Shown here in pieces: positions 56,621-64,000 of a stretch of DNA of 64,000 nucleotides (the stretch's first letter is position 1; every line of letters begins with the position of its first letter). The stretch spans positions 1 to 64,000 of the forward strand of contig JAUZRW010000039.1 of assembly GCA_030950085.1 (NCBI GenBank), read 5' to 3'. Below the pieces are notes generated by a model, which was given only the letters and a program-made list of their open reading frames with translations, was not told the origin of the DNA and ran no database searches. Source of the stretch: Anaerolineae bacterium (GTDB lineage: Bacteria > Chloroflexota > Anaerolineae > Aggregatilineales > Phototrophicaceae). The translations under genes and the position numbers were made by a program.

Positions 56621-57703
56621 ATGCAAAAACTCAACGTTGCAATTTTAGGAGCTACAGGTGCAGTTGGGCAGCGTTTCATCCAACTGCTAGATAATCATCC
56701 TTGGTTTGCTATAGCGGAATTAGTGGGTAAGAGTAGTGCTGGCAAACGCTATGGGGATGTCGTCAACTGGATACTAGATGATAATCCACCGACAGACATT
56801 CTTGATATTGTTGTTAAGCCATTGGATAGTGAACTTGAATCGCTTGTCGTTTTCTCTGCATTACCAAAAGAAGCCGCAGTAGACCGCGAACCGCAACTCG
56901 CTGCTGCTGGACATATAGTTTGTACAAATGCCTCTGCCCACCGTATGGCAGATGATGTGCCATTACTGTTACCAGAAGTCAATCCAGAGCATATCGCACT
57001 CATTGATGTACAACGCAAAAATCGTGGTTGGGCAACAGGCGCACTCATCGCTAATTCCAATTGTACAACTATGCCGATTGTTATGGCACTTGCACCGCTA
57101 CGGCAGTTCAACATTACCAAGATGCTGATGGTCAGCGAACAAGCTATCAGTGGTGCTGGCTATCCCGGCGTTGCATCACTTGATATTATGGATAACATTG
57201 TTCCCTATGTTTCCGGCGATGAAAATAAAATGGAAACGGAAACATTGAAAATGCTCGGTACGTTACAGGGTGACAGAATTGACTACTATGAATCAGTTAC
57301 CAGTGCGACAGCAACCCGTGTTCCTGTCATTGATGGACACTTGATTAATTTGTCAATTGAACTAGCAGAAAAACCCAGCATGGAAGCTATTTTGCAAGCA
57401 TGGGAATCTTACGATACACTGCCTGAAATCGCTGTTTTACCCAGTGCGCCACAACGTCCCGTACAATATTTACCACAAATTAACAGACCACAACCGCGTC
57501 GTGACCGTATGGCGGGTAAAGGCATGATGACTTCAATAGGTCGCCTACGTGAATGCCCAATTTTGGGGTATAAATTTGCAGCAATGGCACATAACACTAT
57601 TCGGGGTGCTGCCGGATGTAGTATTCTCAATGCTGAATTCCTTGCAGTACGTGGCTATCTAGGTACTTTCAGACCGCAGGTCGCTGTATCAATCACTTCT
57701 TAA
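56621..57703 (+). CDS. asd: Aspartate-semialdehyde dehydrogenase, archaeal/fungal type
   Basis: 360 residues. It reduces aspartyl phosphate to the semialdehyde for Lys, Thr and Met. The NADP fold begins GATGAVGQRF, and the catalytic Cys is in NSNCTTMP. The length and the motif SEQAISGAGYPG match the archaeal/fungal branch rather than the E. coli branch. Cotranscribed with pheA. Confidence 0.93.
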   Translation: MQKLNVAILGATGAVGQRFIQLLDNHPWFAIAELVGKSSAGKRYGDVVNWILDDNPPTDILDIVVKPLDSELESLVVFSALPKEAAVDREPQLAAAGHIVCTNASAHRMADDVPLLLPEVNPEHIALIDVQRKNRGWATGALIANSNCTTMPIVMALAPLRQFNITKMLMVSEQAISGAGYPGVASLDIMDNIVPYVSGDENKMETETLKMLGTLQGDRIDYYESVTSATATRVPVIDGHLINLSIELAEKPSMEAILQAWESYDTLPEIAVLPSAPQRPVQYLPQINRPQPRRDRMAGKGMMTSIGRLRECPILGYKFAAMAHNTIRGAAGCSILNAEFLAVRGYLGTFRPQVAVSITS

Positions 57704-57795
57704 CAGATAGTAAATATATGTTTGACGTAGCCTCAAGAACTATTTTGGGTTATTTCTAGTATGGAATAACCTATTTCCGCAATATGGAGAATAAC

Positions 57796-58998
57796 ATGAG
57801 AGTTTTTATTGCTGGCATTGATGGTTATTTAGGCTGGGCATTAGCTCAATATATGACACAACAGGGACACACTGTTGCTGGCGCAGATGCTTTAATGCGT
57901 CGTCAATGGGTCGCCGAGATGGATAGCTATAGTGCGATTCCAATTGCTAATCATGAAGAGCGTATGGCTGCTTTTGAGGCTGAATTTGGCACAAATCTTG
58001 ACTTTCGTGTCGGCGATTTAACAGATTATGATTTTGTCAAAACTTGCTTAGAAGATTTTCAACCGGATGCGATTGTTCATCTCGCGCAAATGCCATCTGC
58101 CCCCTATTCTATGCTCGATAACAAACATGCTGTTTGGACACAAGTTAATAATATCACAACGAATCTCAATATTTTGTACGCCATCAAAGATGTTGTGCCA
58201 AACGCCCATCTCGTCAAATTAGGAACAATGGGTGAATATGGTCAACCGAATGTGGATATCCCCGAAGGTTTTTTTGATGTAGAATTCAATGGTCGCCAAG
58301 ATACGTTGTGGTTTCCGCGTGCTGCTGGAAGTTGGTATCATCAGAGTAAAGTCCATGATTCACACAATACTTACTTTACTACGAAAATCTGGAATTTACG
58401 GGCGACGGATATCATGCAAGGTGTGGTTTTTGGAACAACTTATCCTGAGATGAACGAAAACCCACACTTACGAACGCGCCTCGATTTTGACCAGTCGTTT
58501 GGTACAGCTATTAATCGTTTTTGCGCTCAAGCTGTGGTTGGGCACCCCTTGACTTTATATGGTGCCGGCACAATGAAACGCGCATTTTTGCCTTTGCGAG
58601 ATTCAATGCGCTGCTTAACTCTTGCTGTTGAAAACCCAGCCACAGCAGGTGAATTCAGAGTGTTTAACCAATTTGCAGAATCTTACAGCATTGTTGAACT
58701 CGCTTATATAGTTCAATCAGTTGGGCAGGAAATTGGACTTGATGTTCAGGTCAAGCACTATGATAATCCGCGTGTCGAGAAAGAAGAACATTACTACAAT
58801 CCGATTCGAGAAAATCTCGATAGAATCGGCTATGTGCCGACTACAGATGTAAAATCAGAAATCAAAGTAATGTTAAAAGACTTGATTCAGTTCAAAGAGC
58901 GTATTGAAGCTAAGAAACAGCTTCTCGTGCCGGATATTCGTTGGGATGGTTCGCATCAACGCTCCAAAGAGTTAAATCTGCCAGAAACAGTGCAATAA
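57796..58998 (+). CDS. sqdB: UDP-sulfoquinovose synthase
   Basis: 400 residues from the ATG at 57796 (GGAG upstream). An extended SDR that makes UDP-sulfoquinovose from UDP-glucose and sulfite for sulfolipid. It has GIDGYLGWALA, QMPSAPYSM, the catalytic Thr144, Tyr181 and Lys185 (KLGTMGEYG; WYHQSKVHDS), NGRQDTLWFP, and RVFNQFAESYS. The glycosyltransferase SqdX/SqdD is not in the window. Sulfolipid occurs in phototrophs including Chloroflexus, so this gene hints at such ancestry but does not prove phototrophy. Confidence 0.92.
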   Translation: MRVFIAGIDGYLGWALAQYMTQQGHTVAGADALMRRQWVAEMDSYSAIPIANHEERMAAFEAEFGTNLDFRVGDLTDYDFVKTCLEDFQPDAIVHLAQMPSAPYSMLDNKHAVWTQVNNITTNLNILYAIKDVVPNAHLVKLGTMGEYGQPNVDIPEGFFDVEFNGRQDTLWFPRAAGSWYHQSKVHDSHNTYFTTKIWNLRATDIMQGVVFGTTYPEMNENPHLRTRLDFDQSFGTAINRFCAQAVVGHPLTLYGAGTMKRAFLPLRDSMRCLTLAVENPATAGEFRVFNQFAESYSIVELAYIVQSVGQEIGLDVQVKHYDNPRVEKEEHYYNPIRENLDRIGYVPTTDVKSEIKVMLKDLIQFKERIEAKKQLLVPDIRWDGSHQRSKELNLPETVQ

Positions 58999-59020
58999 GG
59001 TCAGCTTAAAGTGACATGCA

Positions 59021-59050
59021 GCGCGAGGCAGGATTGTTTCGCGTTTTTTT
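59021..59050 (+). terminator. Intrinsic terminator after sqdB
   Basis: CGCGA and TCGCG with a twelve-base loop and seven T's. It lies inside the long upstream frame of hisD, which supports the downstream hisD start. Confidence 0.7.
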
Positions 59051-59076
59051 ATTTGGATTATCTGAGGGATAATGTC

Positions 59077-60402
59077 ATGATAGAAACAAAATCCATACAG
59101 TTCTTAGAGTTAGACAAACTCAATGAGGGTCAATTAGCCAAAATCTTCAAACGTGCTGAACAAGACATCAGTGACTTATTGCCACTTGCACAAAGCATCT
59201 CTGATGATGTGCGTGGTAATGGTGATGCTGCACTTGTGAAATATGCGCGTAAATTCGACGCTGAGGGTTTTGAGGCTTCTATGCTCAAAGCCACGCCAGA
59301 AGATTTTGACCGCGCTCGTAAAAATGTTGAATCCGATGTAGTGGAAGCTATCAAAGAAGCACATGACAACATACTACGCTTCCATGAAGAACAAATGCCG
59401 GAAAAAATGTGGTTCACAGAAGTTAAGCCCGGCATCATGGCAGGTGAAAAAATATCACCCGTGACCAGTGTTGGTTTGTATGTGCCGCGTGGAAAAGGTG
59501 CATTTCCGTCTGTGATGTTGATGTTGGCTACTCCAGCAAAAGTGGCTGATGTATCGCGTATTGTCGTTGTCACGCCACCAACTCCCGAAGGTAAAGCCGA
59601 TGATGCTTCGTTGGTCGCAGCAGAAATCGCAGGGGTTGATGATGTTTATGTTGTCGGCGGTATTCAGGCTATTTCTGCGCTTGCCTACGGGACAGAAACA
59701 ATTCCTAAAGTCGATAAAATCATTGGACCCGGCAGTAGTTATGTGACAGCCGCAAAACGTATTCTATATGGCACGGTTGATGTCGGGCTCCCGGCGGGAC
59801 CCAGTGAGGCGATTATTTTGTGTGATGAACATGCCAATCCCAAACTCGCGGCACTTGATTTATTGGTAGAAGCTGAACATGGTTCAGAATCAGCCGCAAT
59901 CTTAGTCACACACAGCCGTGAAGTAGCCGAAAAAGCACTAGAAGTTTTGCCAGAATACATTTCACAACTCCCACAATGGCGACAAGATTTTGTGAAAAAT
60001 GTATTGTCGAATTATGGCGGGATTCTACTCACCAACAGCCTTGAAGAATCAATTGATTTTGTAAATCGTTATGCGCCAGAGCATCTTGAGGTACTCGTGA
60101 AAGAACCCTTTGTCGCGCTTAATAAAATCAACAATGCAGGTGAAATACTATTAGGTGAAATGACACCCATTCCGACTGCGAATTATGCACTTGGCTTAAA
60201 TGCGATTTTACCAACAGGCGGTTTTGCACGCAGTTTCTCATCTGTCAGCGTGTGGGACTTTCTCAAACGCAGTGGTGTCGGTTATCTCTCGCGTGAAGGC
60301 TATCAACGTTTGCAAGGTCATGTTGCAACATTGGCAGATTATGAAGGTTTTCCAGCTCACGCCCAAGCTATTCGTATGCGTAACAAGATTCTTGGCTTAT
60401 GA
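59077..60402 (+). CDS. hisD: Histidinol dehydrogenase
   Basis: 441 residues from the ATG at 59077 (GAGGGA upstream); the frame from 59011 crosses a terminator. It oxidises histidinol to histidine in two NAD steps using Zn. PAGPSEAIILCDE, VEAEHGSESA, IIGPGSSYVTAAK and ANYALGLNAILPTGG, which carries the Zn and catalytic His residues, are present. The stop overlaps the next start by four bases. Confidence 0.94.
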   Translation: MIETKSIQFLELDKLNEGQLAKIFKRAEQDISDLLPLAQSISDDVRGNGDAALVKYARKFDAEGFEASMLKATPEDFDRARKNVESDVVEAIKEAHDNILRFHEEQMPEKMWFTEVKPGIMAGEKISPVTSVGLYVPRGKGAFPSVMLMLATPAKVADVSRIVVVTPPTPEGKADDASLVAAEIAGVDDVYVVGGIQAISALAYGTETIPKVDKIIGPGSSYVTAAKRILYGTVDVGLPAGPSEAIILCDEHANPKLAALDLLVEAEHGSESAAILVTHSREVAEKALEVLPEYISQLPQWRQDFVKNVLSNYGGILLTNSLEESIDFVNRYAPEHLEVLVKEPFVALNKINNAGEILLGEMTPIPTANYALGLNAILPTGGFARSFSSVSVWDFLKRSGVGYLSREGYQRLQGHVATLADYEGFPAHAQAIRMRNKILGL

Positions 60403-61643
60403 GTGACGTATTACAGCAAATCCGAGATATGCAATATCGTGATAAGAGTGGCGCAGAACGGCTGCTCTTATCTTTCATCCGTGAGAACTTCCCACTAGAT
60501 GTACAAACGTTAGAACTCACACCACTTGCCGTATCACTCAATTCGTTCAATGGGTTTATGACCCTTGCTGATGGCAGTCGCCGTTTTTTCAAGACACACA
60601 CAGAAACGGATACTGTTATCACTGAATACTACAATGCCGGAATGTTGTCTAAAGCTGGATATAAGGTCATTCAGCCCATTTTCAAATCGACTGAGCCGGG
60701 AAAACAACTGCTTGTCTATGACGTCATTGACGATGAGTCAGTCTTTGACCTCGCGTGGCGTATTGAAGAAAGTGCTGATGCGTCTGATTTACTTTCGCCA
60801 TTGACTGCTGCACAGAATAGGGCGGACGATGAATTATTGGCACTTTATCAAGCCACAATTGAAAATCAAAGTGCTGAAAATGCAGCAAAATCACCTGTGC
60901 ATCAACTATTTTATCATCGGCTTGTAGGAGGGCGTTTAGACCGCTTCTATGGCGACAACATGCAAATTACTCTGCCAGATGGTCGGCATGATATGGCAAC
61001 AGTGAGACGTGTCAAATGGGTGATTAATGGTCAAGAATACGCCGATTCACTGGATACTGTTATTGATAGAGCAAAGCAGATACTTGTCCCTAGTCAAGCT
61101 AATATGTCGATTATCGGTCATGGTGATGCACATAACGGCAATGTTTTCTATCGCAAGAATGACAATCCGCCTTCACTGCTTTATTTTGACCCTGCGTTTG
61201 CTGGACAACATCACCCCCTGCTTGATTTGACGAAGCCGCTATTCCACAATGTCTTTGCGATGTGGATGTACTTCCCACAAGAAAAACTGCAATCCAGCAC
61301 AATTTCGCTCAGAAAGCAGGGGGATACATGGCATATCGACTATGAATATGCCTTACCACCTGTTCGGCAAATGTTTTTGGAAAGTAAAGTGCAGCGCGTT
61401 CTCATTCCGATTTTGAAGCAACTTAAGACTAATGGGCAATTGCGTCAAGGTTGGCGTACTTATTTGAAAGCAGCTTTATTCTGTTGCCCCTTCTTAACAA
61501 TGAATTTGGCAGATGGTGACAAATTCCCACCAGAAATCAGCTTATTAGGTTTAGCGATGAGTATAGAAATGGGTGCAGACAGTAGCGGTCAACGGAGTAT
61601 GATTGACCGCACCTTAGATGAAGTTGAAAGCGTATTAGGCTAA
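60399..61643 (+). CDS. APH/kinase-fold protein coupled to hisD
   Basis: 414 residues. It has a protein-kinase-like/aminoglycoside-phosphotransferase fold: a possible ATP Lys in RRFFKTHTET, catalytic loop HGDAHNGN (about 241-248) and metal Asp in YFDPAF (about 262-267). It is not close to known antibiotic kinases. The ATGA overlap with hisD ties it to histidine synthesis or to a small-molecule phosphorylation step nearby. It also overlaps the convergent hisG stop by 9 bases. Substrate unknown. Confidence 0.72.
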   Translation: MSDVLQQIRDMQYRDKSGAERLLLSFIRENFPLDVQTLELTPLAVSLNSFNGFMTLADGSRRFFKTHTETDTVITEYYNAGMLSKAGYKVIQPIFKSTEPGKQLLVYDVIDDESVFDLAWRIEESADASDLLSPLTAAQNRADDELLALYQATIENQSAENAAKSPVHQLFYHRLVGGRLDRFYGDNMQITLPDGRHDMATVRRVKWVINGQEYADSLDTVIDRAKQILVPSQANMSIIGHGDAHNGNVFYRKNDNPPSLLYFDPAFAGQHHPLLDLTKPLFHNVFAMWMYFPQEKLQSSTISLRKQGDTWHIDYEYALPPVRQMFLESKVQRVLIPILKQLKTNGQLRQGWRTYLKAALFCCPFLTMNLADGDKFPPEISLLGLAMSIEMGADSSGQRSMIDRTLDEVESVLG

Positions 61644-62651
61644 GTCCAGTTTTTCCAGCAAACGGGTATATGTGGGGGATTGGTCAAGGAAAACATAGTG
61701 TACAGGTGTCGCAATCGCATGTCTGCCACCAATAGACCGCATATGCTCAACTGCTTCTAGTAACTTTTTGTTTCCCACAATAATATTGACAGTATGCCAT
61801 ATCTTGCCTGAATCATCGCCATTTGTACTGTAGATAGGCGCGATAGTCGGACCCAATAAACCTCGCGTAATTGGGTTGCTGGCTATTTTACGAGCGACCT
61901 CCTCTGGCGCTTCACCCTGAACATCAATTGTAAGCTGATAATATTGCTGTCCATTTTGTGCGGCATCAATATATTCAAGCATGATACGAGTCGTATCTAA
62001 CAATTCGGGATGATTCAGCAAAGCCTCTCGATTGCCGATTAAGCAGGCTTGCGAATCCGTGACTGTGCCGCCTTCAATCATTTTGAGGTGGTTTTCGCGC
62101 AATGTTGTTCCGGTTTGGGTTAAATCAACCACCATATCCGCATAGCCAATTGTTGGTGCGGCTTCAATCGCGCCATCTGCTTTGACCATTGAGAAATGGT
62201 GAATACTGTGCTGATGCAAGAATTCACGAGTCGAATGTGTAAAAGTAGTCGCAATGCGAATATTACGCCCTTTTCGCTCACGGAAATCTAAGGCAATCTC
62301 GGCTAAATCTGCCATATTTTGGACATCAACCCATGCTTCCGGCACTGCTACAACCAAACTACAATGACCGTATCCTAACTTATCATGAATAATAACTAGA
62401 TTCTCGTGTGGATTCTCATGAACGACATCGTAACCTGTGATACCAAGATGTGCTGTGCCATCTACCACTTTGTAGACAACATCTTTCACACGTTGGAACA
62501 AAACACCGAGCGATGGAATAGCAGGCATTGTACCGACATATTGACGCTCGTTGGGCTTTGACACTTTGAGACCACATTGTTTTAGGAATGATTGTGTTGG
62601 TTGGCTAATTGCGCCCTTACTAGGCATGGCAATTGTAAAACGTTGTGTCAT
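61635..62651 (-). CDS. hisG: ATP phosphoribosyltransferase, long form
   Basis: 338 residues. First step of histidine synthesis (ATP + PRPP). The PRPP site is in VVDLTQTGTTLREN. A C-terminal ACT-like HisG_C domain is present (YYQLTIDV, HTVNIIVGNKKLLEAVEHMRSIGG), the mark of the long form that normally needs no HisZ. Here, however, a HisZ-like gene overlaps its start by four bases. A His-binding site for feedback is expected in the C-terminal domain. Confidence 0.92.
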   Translation of the reverse strand: MTQRFTIAMPSKGAISQPTQSFLKQCGLKVSKPNERQYVGTMPAIPSLGVLFQRVKDVVYKVVDGTAHLGITGYDVVHENPHENLVIIHDKLGYGHCSLVVAVPEAWVDVQNMADLAEIALDFRERKGRNIRIATTFTHSTREFLHQHSIHHFSMVKADGAIEAAPTIGYADMVVDLTQTGTTLRENHLKMIEGGTVTDSQACLIGNREALLNHPELLDTTRIMLEYIDAAQNGQQYYQLTIDVQGEAPEEVARKIASNPITRGLLGPTIAPIYSTNGDDSGKIWHTVNIIVGNKKLLEAVEHMRSIGGRHAIATPVHYVFLDQSPTYTRLLEKLDLA

Positions 62652-64000
62652 GATAATGCGGCTTTCAAGTCTTTCAGAAGATTGTCTTTTTCAGTAAAAG
62701 CATATGATAGGTCATTCAAACTTGCCCTACCATTTTCGATTGTGAGCATTATGCCATCTTTTGCTAAACTAATGACAACTGCAATCTGATTATCACGCAG
62801 AAAACGCGCCCATTTGATAACATCAGAGCCATCCTCGCCATTAATGACAACAAAATTTCGCATTTTTGCAGCAACTGGTAGTAGAGGCAGCATTGTGTCC
62901 ACGTAATATGCAAAACCAATCGCCGGAATATTTTTCTCGCTACCTAGAATACGGGTTAATTCGTCATAGCGTCCGCCCCCGACAATATAATTATCTTCAC
63001 CGACTTCTACACCGAAAACGAGACCGGTATAGTATTCCCAATTTTTGGTGAGGTCAGCTTGGATGACAATTTGGTCGCGCTCAATGCCATAAGATTCAAG
63101 CAACACTACCGTTTGCTGCCAATCGGACAGAATTGCGTGACCATCGGCATCATCGCCAATCCATTTTTCAATCTGCGAAAATGCCTCATCAATGGGCGCA
63201 CGTAGATTGACCCATTCTGCGAAAAAATCTAAGGCAGCTTCAATTTGATGCTGCTCAAGCGCCCGTTCTCGCTTGTTGAGTAATCGTTCTGCTATATCTT
63301 CGCGTGTCCGACCACCCATTGTTGTTCCATAACGAGTGGAGTCCAGAAGGGCATTCAGTATGTGTTGTGTTTGGCTGCTATCTTGTTGATGGGTGTCACT
63401 ATTATCGTGGTTGACTGGTTTGGGCGAAACAATTGCTTTCATATTCCGCAGAGCGATTTCTTTGCCCCGAAGATTGTTTTTTAGGATGTCGCGCTGTGAT
63501 AGCAACATTCGATAGGTCTTGCTGTCTAAACCATAGCGTGATAATAAGTGCAATTGTAAACCAACATGCCCAATAACCAGTTTCCAATTAGTCATCCCTA
63601 GCTTAGAAACACCCCCTACTGCCATGGCGATTGTTTCTACATCAGATGCAACACCATTTACGCCGATAAACTCGGCACCGATACTGTATTTCTGATATTC
63701 CAATGAGTAATTGCTTGGCTCATCTTCAAAAATTGCGCCGCTAAATTGCCAGCGCACTATATCTGTTTGTTTGCTGCTTACATAGAGGCTTGCCGCCGCA
63801 GCCGTGAATTCAGGACGTAATGCGAGTTGTCTGCCAAAACGCTCAAATGTGAAAAGGCGGTCAATGATAGTATCACCGGCACGAGTGAGAAAAATATCTG
63901 ATGGCTCAATGAATGGCAGTTCGATAGTGTCATAACCATACAATGCCATATGGTCATGCAATTTTTTTTCGATTGTGCGAATCTTTGCTGACTGTTGCTG
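62648..64000 (-). CDS. hisZ: HisZ-like ATP-PRT regulatory subunit, 5' end outside window
   Basis: The frame is open past the window edge, so the N-terminus is missing; about 450 residues are visible. Class II HisRS-like fold with LRPEFTAAAASL and IGAEFIGV. The motif 2 Arg expected in FRYE of HisRS is Glu (IFEDEP), and the His-A motif reads NWEYYTGLVFG, so it is unlikely to charge tRNA. The layout GVASDVETIAMAV, LVIGHVGLQ matches HisZ. Coupled to hisG by ATGA. A charged loop at about 190-215 of the visible part is unusual. Confidence 0.85.
   Translation of the reverse strand, partial: QQQSAKIRTIEKKLHDHMALYGYDTIELPFIEPSDIFLTRAGDTIIDRLFTFERFGRQLALRPEFTAAAASLYVSSKQTDIVRWQFSGAIFEDEPSNYSLEYQKYSIGAEFIGVNGVASDVETIAMAVGGVSKLGMTNWKLVIGHVGLQLHLLSRYGLDSKTYRMLLSQRDILKNNLRGKEIALRNMKAIVSPKPVNHDNSDTHQQDSSQTQHILNALLDSTRYGTTMGGRTREDIAERLLNKRERALEQHQIEAALDFFAEWVNLRAPIDEAFSQIEKWIGDDADGHAILSDWQQTVVLLESYGIERDQIVIQADLTKNWEYYTGLVFGVEVGEDNYIVGGGRYDELTRILGSEKNIPAIGFAYYVDTMLPLLPVAAKMRNFVVINGEDGSDVIKWARFLRDNQIAVVISLAKDGIMLTIENGRASLNDLSYAFTEKDNLLKDLKAALS

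Noticed and set aside
62648-64000. Histidyl-tRNA synthetase (hisS).
   Set aside because: Motif 2 Arg and the His-A motif are not intact, and the gene overlaps hisG, which fits HisZ.

Overview
The window looks like a chromosomal segment of a Chloroflexota bacterium, probably of the Anaerolineae or a related lineage. This is inference from gene content: an archaeal-style mevalonate route with isopentenyl phosphate kinase, a sulfolipid gene (sqdB), a decaprenyl-phosphate phosphoribosyltransferase-like UbiA protein, FHA and wHTH signalling, and LysM/M23 wall enzymes. Coding density is high. Base composition is moderate and even. There is one tRNA, no rRNA, no CRISPR array and no intact mobile element.

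Region by region. 1-4 kb: end of a secreted beta-helix protein, an FHA-wHTH regulator, and a yraN-miaA-membrane protein operon. 4-11.6 kb: SGNH hydrolase, K+-dependent membrane pyrophosphatase, MaoC hydratase, purB, pepA. 11.6-20 kb (minus strand): pgl, an M23 peptidase, bipA, dinB, a sphingomyelinase-like phosphodiesterase and glgB. 19.9-20.5 kb: a decayed large serine recombinase, tRNA-Asp and two palindromes. 20.5-25.5 kb: a very large RND permease carrying an extra repeat-rich domain. 25.6-28.2 kb: an alpha-oxoamine synthase, a small membrane protein and a polysaccharide deacetylase.

28.3-32.5 kb holds an HMGR / HMG-CoA synthase / thiolase-like / DUF35 operon of archaeal layout. 32.5-42.1 kb: a sugar-type ABC ATPase, cinA with an odd phosphoribosyltransferase-like partner, lepA, tlyA and a membrane/protease operon. 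42.2-47.5 kb: an oligopeptide-type lipoprotein, then isopentenyl phosphate kinase, mevalonate kinase and UbiA, divergent from a mevalonate-phosphate decarboxylase. 47.6-54.5 kb: site-2 protease, HEAT protein, SCP2 protein and envelope proteins. 54.5-64 kb: erpA with a SufR-like regulator, then pheA, asd, sqdB, hisD, an APH-like kinase, hisG and hisZ (cut by the window end).

Together the two isoprenoid loci encode HMG-CoA synthase, HMGR, mevalonate kinase, a decarboxylase and isopentenyl phosphate kinase, with no phosphomevalonate kinase visible. This fits the alternative mevalonate route (mevalonate-P to isopentenyl-P to IPP). The most striking signal is in the first locus. The thiolase-like protein between HMG-CoA synthase and DUF35 has Asp in place of the nucleophilic Cys and Asn in place of the catalytic His. 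The DUF35 scaffold is split into two genes, and its zinc-ribbon half has no cysteine. I read this as an HMG-CoA synthase complex whose thiolase has become non-catalytic. Several other genes keep a fold but lose catalytic residues (the CinA C-terminal domain, the OPRT-like protein, the PrsW-like protein).
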